NCBI GenBank assembly: GCA_900551715.1
Contig: URXG01000097.1
Coordinates: forward strand, 1-6,279
DNA: 6,279 nucleotides
Direction: 5' to 3'
From: an uncultured Blautia sp.
GTDB lineage: Bacteria > Bacillota > Clostridia > Lachnospirales > Lachnospiraceae
The position numbers and the translations under genes are program-made. The notes below the pieces were generated by a model. The model had not been told where the DNA came from and ran no database searches. It saw only the letters and a list, made by a program, of their open reading frames with translations. Shown here piece after piece: positions 4,941 to 6,279 of this stretch (its first letter is position 1; each line of letters starts with the position of its first letter).

Positions 4941-6184
4941 TGGGTGAAACAGTTATTGAAAAAATCATAAGACATAATACCGGTAAGGCAGTAAAACCGG
5001 GAGATATCGTAACAGTTAATGTAGACAGAGTCATGATCCATGATATTTTTATCCCTTTTGTTGCAGAAAAATTTGAAGAAATGGGATTTCAGAAATTATG
5101 GGATCCGGATAAAGTGGTTCTGATCTATGATCATCTTGTTCCGGCCAGCCAGCTGGATGACACCAGACATTTCCATGAGGGGGATGCTTTTGCAGCTAAA
5201 TATGGCATGAAAAACGTCCACAGAAGTGATGGAATCTGCCATCAGCTGATGACAGAAGCAGGCTATGTGAAACCAGGCGATATTGCTTTTGGTACAGATA
5301 GTCATACTACTACATATGGATGTGTGGGTGCTTTTTCTTCCGGTATCGGTTATACAGAAATGGCAAGTATCCTGGGAACTGGTACCATGTGGATCAAAGT
5401 GCCGGAAACAATCAAAGTAGTGATTGACGGTGAGCTGCCATCCAATGTAATGTCCAAAGATGTGATCCTTCGTCTGATCGGTGATCTCCGGGCAGACGGC
5501 GCTACCTACAGGGCACTGGAATTCTCCGGAAGTACCATCGAAAACATGTCTGTGGCAAGCCGCATGACTATGGCAAACATGGCTATTGAAGCCGGAGCAA
5601 AATGTGCACTGTTTACTCCTGATGCAAAGACAGCAGAGTACTGTGGTATTGAACTGAATGATTATCAGAAGAGCCTGAAGGGCGATGAAGATGCTGTCTA
5701 TATGAAAACAATGACTTATAAGGCAGAAGATTTTGTACCGGTGATGGCGTGTCCTTCCCAGGTTGATAAGATCCGTGATGTAAGCACTCTTGAAGGCACT
5801 GAGATCGATCAGGTATTTATCGGTTCCTGTACAAACGGACGTCTGGAAGACCTTGCTGCTGCTGCAGAAGTTCTGAAAGGAAAAAAAGTAGCTGATTTTG
5901 TAAAACTGATCGTAACACCTGCTAGCCGTAAAATCTACAGACAGGCCATTGAACTGGGAATCCTGGATACTCTGGCAGAAGCCGGTGCCATGATCACGCA
6001 TCCTGGCTGTGGACTCTGCTGTGGTCGTGCCGGTGGTATTCTCACAGATGGTGAGCGTGTAGTTGCAACGAACAACCGTAACTTCCTTGGACGTATGGGT
6101 ACATCCAAAGTTGAAATTTATCTTGCATCTCCAAGGACAGCAGCAGCCTGTGCAGTAGCAGGAAAAATCGTAAAACCAGAATAA
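4940..6184 (+). CDS. Aconitase-superfamily hydro-lyase large subunit, second copy (LeuC/DmdA type)
   Basis: This 414-residue large subunit has all expected [4Fe-4S] hydro-lyase motifs: IYDHLVPAS (62-70), SDGICHQLMTEAG, GTDSHTTTYGCVGAFSSGIG (118-137), GSCTNGR with C297, HPGCGLCCGRAGG with C357 and C360, and NNRNFLGRMG (378-387) for substrate carboxylate binding. Unlike the first copy it keeps the canonical T in CTNGR and the G in PGC. Residue numbering of the cluster cysteines is the same in the two copies, so they are collinear paralogues. The ATG overlaps the stop of the small subunit as TAATG, with AAGGAG at 4927-4932 seven nt upstream. Pairing with the overlapping small-subunit gene is strongly implied. 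The exact substrate cannot be read from the sequence: the TTTYG segment is shared with homoaconitase and dimethylmalate-dehydratase relatives as well as LeuC. A terminator follows. Confidence 0.9.
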   Translation: MGETVIEKIIRHNTGKAVKPGDIVTVNVDRVMIHDIFIPFVAEKFEEMGFQKLWDPDKVVLIYDHLVPASQLDDTRHFHEGDAFAAKYGMKNVHRSDGICHQLMTEAGYVKPGDIAFGTDSHTTTYGCVGAFSSGIGYTEMASILGTGTMWIKVPETIKVVIDGELPSNVMSKDVILRLIGDLRADGATYRALEFSGSTIENMSVASRMTMANMAIEAGAKCALFTPDAKTAEYCGIELNDYQKSLKGDEDAVYMKTMTYKAEDFVPVMACPSQVDKIRDVSTLEGTEIDQVFIGSCTNGRLEDLAAAAEVLKGKKVADFVKLIVTPASRKIYRQAIELGILDTLAEAGAMITHPGCGLCCGRAGGILTDGERVVATNNRNFLGRMGTSKVEIYLASPRTAAACAVAGKIVKPE

Positions 6185-6195
6185 TGACCAAAAAT

Positions 6196-6230
6196 GAGCA
6201 TGGATTGTCATAAGATTCATGCTCTATTTT
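6196..6230 (+). terminator. Intrinsic terminator at the end of the hydro-lyase operon
   Basis: GAGCATG at 6196-6202 pairs perfectly with CATGCTC at 6218-6224. The stem extends through GATT/GATT-type pairs (6203-6206 with 6214-6217, two wobble) to leave a 7-nt loop. TATTTT follows at 6225-6230. It begins 12 nt after the stop codon of the last gene. The T-tract is interrupted and then cut short by the intron-like sequence starting at 6232. Confidence 0.75.
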
Positions 6231-6231
6231 A

Positions 6232-6279
6232 GTTTGCGCGCCATGGGCGCGCTCTAACGGGTGAAAGTCCCGAACACGC
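6232..6279 (+). mobile_element. 5' end of a group II (class IIC) intron, truncated by the window
   Basis: From G6232 the sequence changes abruptly to GC-rich, highly structured DNA. GTTTGCG resembles the 5' splice-site consensus GUGYG. A hairpin follows (6236-6242 with 6246-6252) with ATGGG at its turn, then TCTAACGGGTGAAAGTCCCG with a CGGG/CCCG stem (6258-6261 with 6269-6272), then AAC. This order, and the 11-nt distance from the boundary to ATGGG, match the start of the well-known Oceanobacillus iheyensis group IIC intron as I remember it. The position, 7 nt behind a terminator stem, is the documented target type of class IIC introns. Domains II-VI and any reverse transcriptase (maturase) would lie beyond the window. 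A degenerate fragment is also possible. Confidence 0.72.

Noticed and set aside
5096..6220. A 374-codon open frame on the minus strand antisense to the second large subunit
   Set aside because: It lies wholly over a gene with clear family motifs. Its translation is rich in Cys, His, Phe and Ser without any recognisable motif, and it has no credible ribosome site. It is a shadow frame.

Overview
This 6.3-kb window has moderate G+C, AT-rich intergenic regions, strong AGGAGG-type ribosome binding sites and tight gene spacing. Together with its protein families this suggests a low-GC Gram-positive anaerobe of the class Clostridia, most likely a gut Lachnospiraceae-type organism. The taxonomy is inferred from style and gene content, with no database comparison. 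All convincing genes lie on the + strand.

Left end (1-538): the 3' end of tsf (elongation factor Ts), closed by a long intrinsic terminator. Middle (539-2473): a free-standing cardiolipin synthase of the two-HKD phospholipase D family, then a short reading frame that looks like the broken C-terminal end of an AraC-family regulator, then a small 2[4Fe-4S] ferredoxin whose own terminator begins inside its last codons.

Right part (2474-6184): after a 194-bp AT-rich regulatory gap with an extended -10 promoter, four tightly packed genes form one probable operon: small, large, small and large subunits of the LeuCD / homoaconitase / dimethylmalate-dehydratase branch of the aconitase superfamily. 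Two complete, clearly diverged two-subunit [4Fe-4S] hydro-lyases are therefore encoded back to back, each in small-then-large order and without leuA, leuB or other leucine genes in view. The two enzymes differ at the cluster-binding motifs and in the small-subunit specificity loop. This suggests different substrates, such as isopropylmalate for one and citramalate or another methyl-substituted malate for the other. The ferredoxin is separated from them by a terminator and is probably not part of the operon.

Right edge (6185-6279): an intrinsic terminator ends the operon. Seven bases after its stem the sequence changes to what looks like the 5' end of a group IIC self-splicing intron, cut off by the window end. 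Insertion just downstream of a terminator hairpin is the known target preference of that intron class.

The most interesting points are the tandem double hydro-lyase operon with an atypical cluster motif in the first large subunit, and the intron placed behind the operon terminator.
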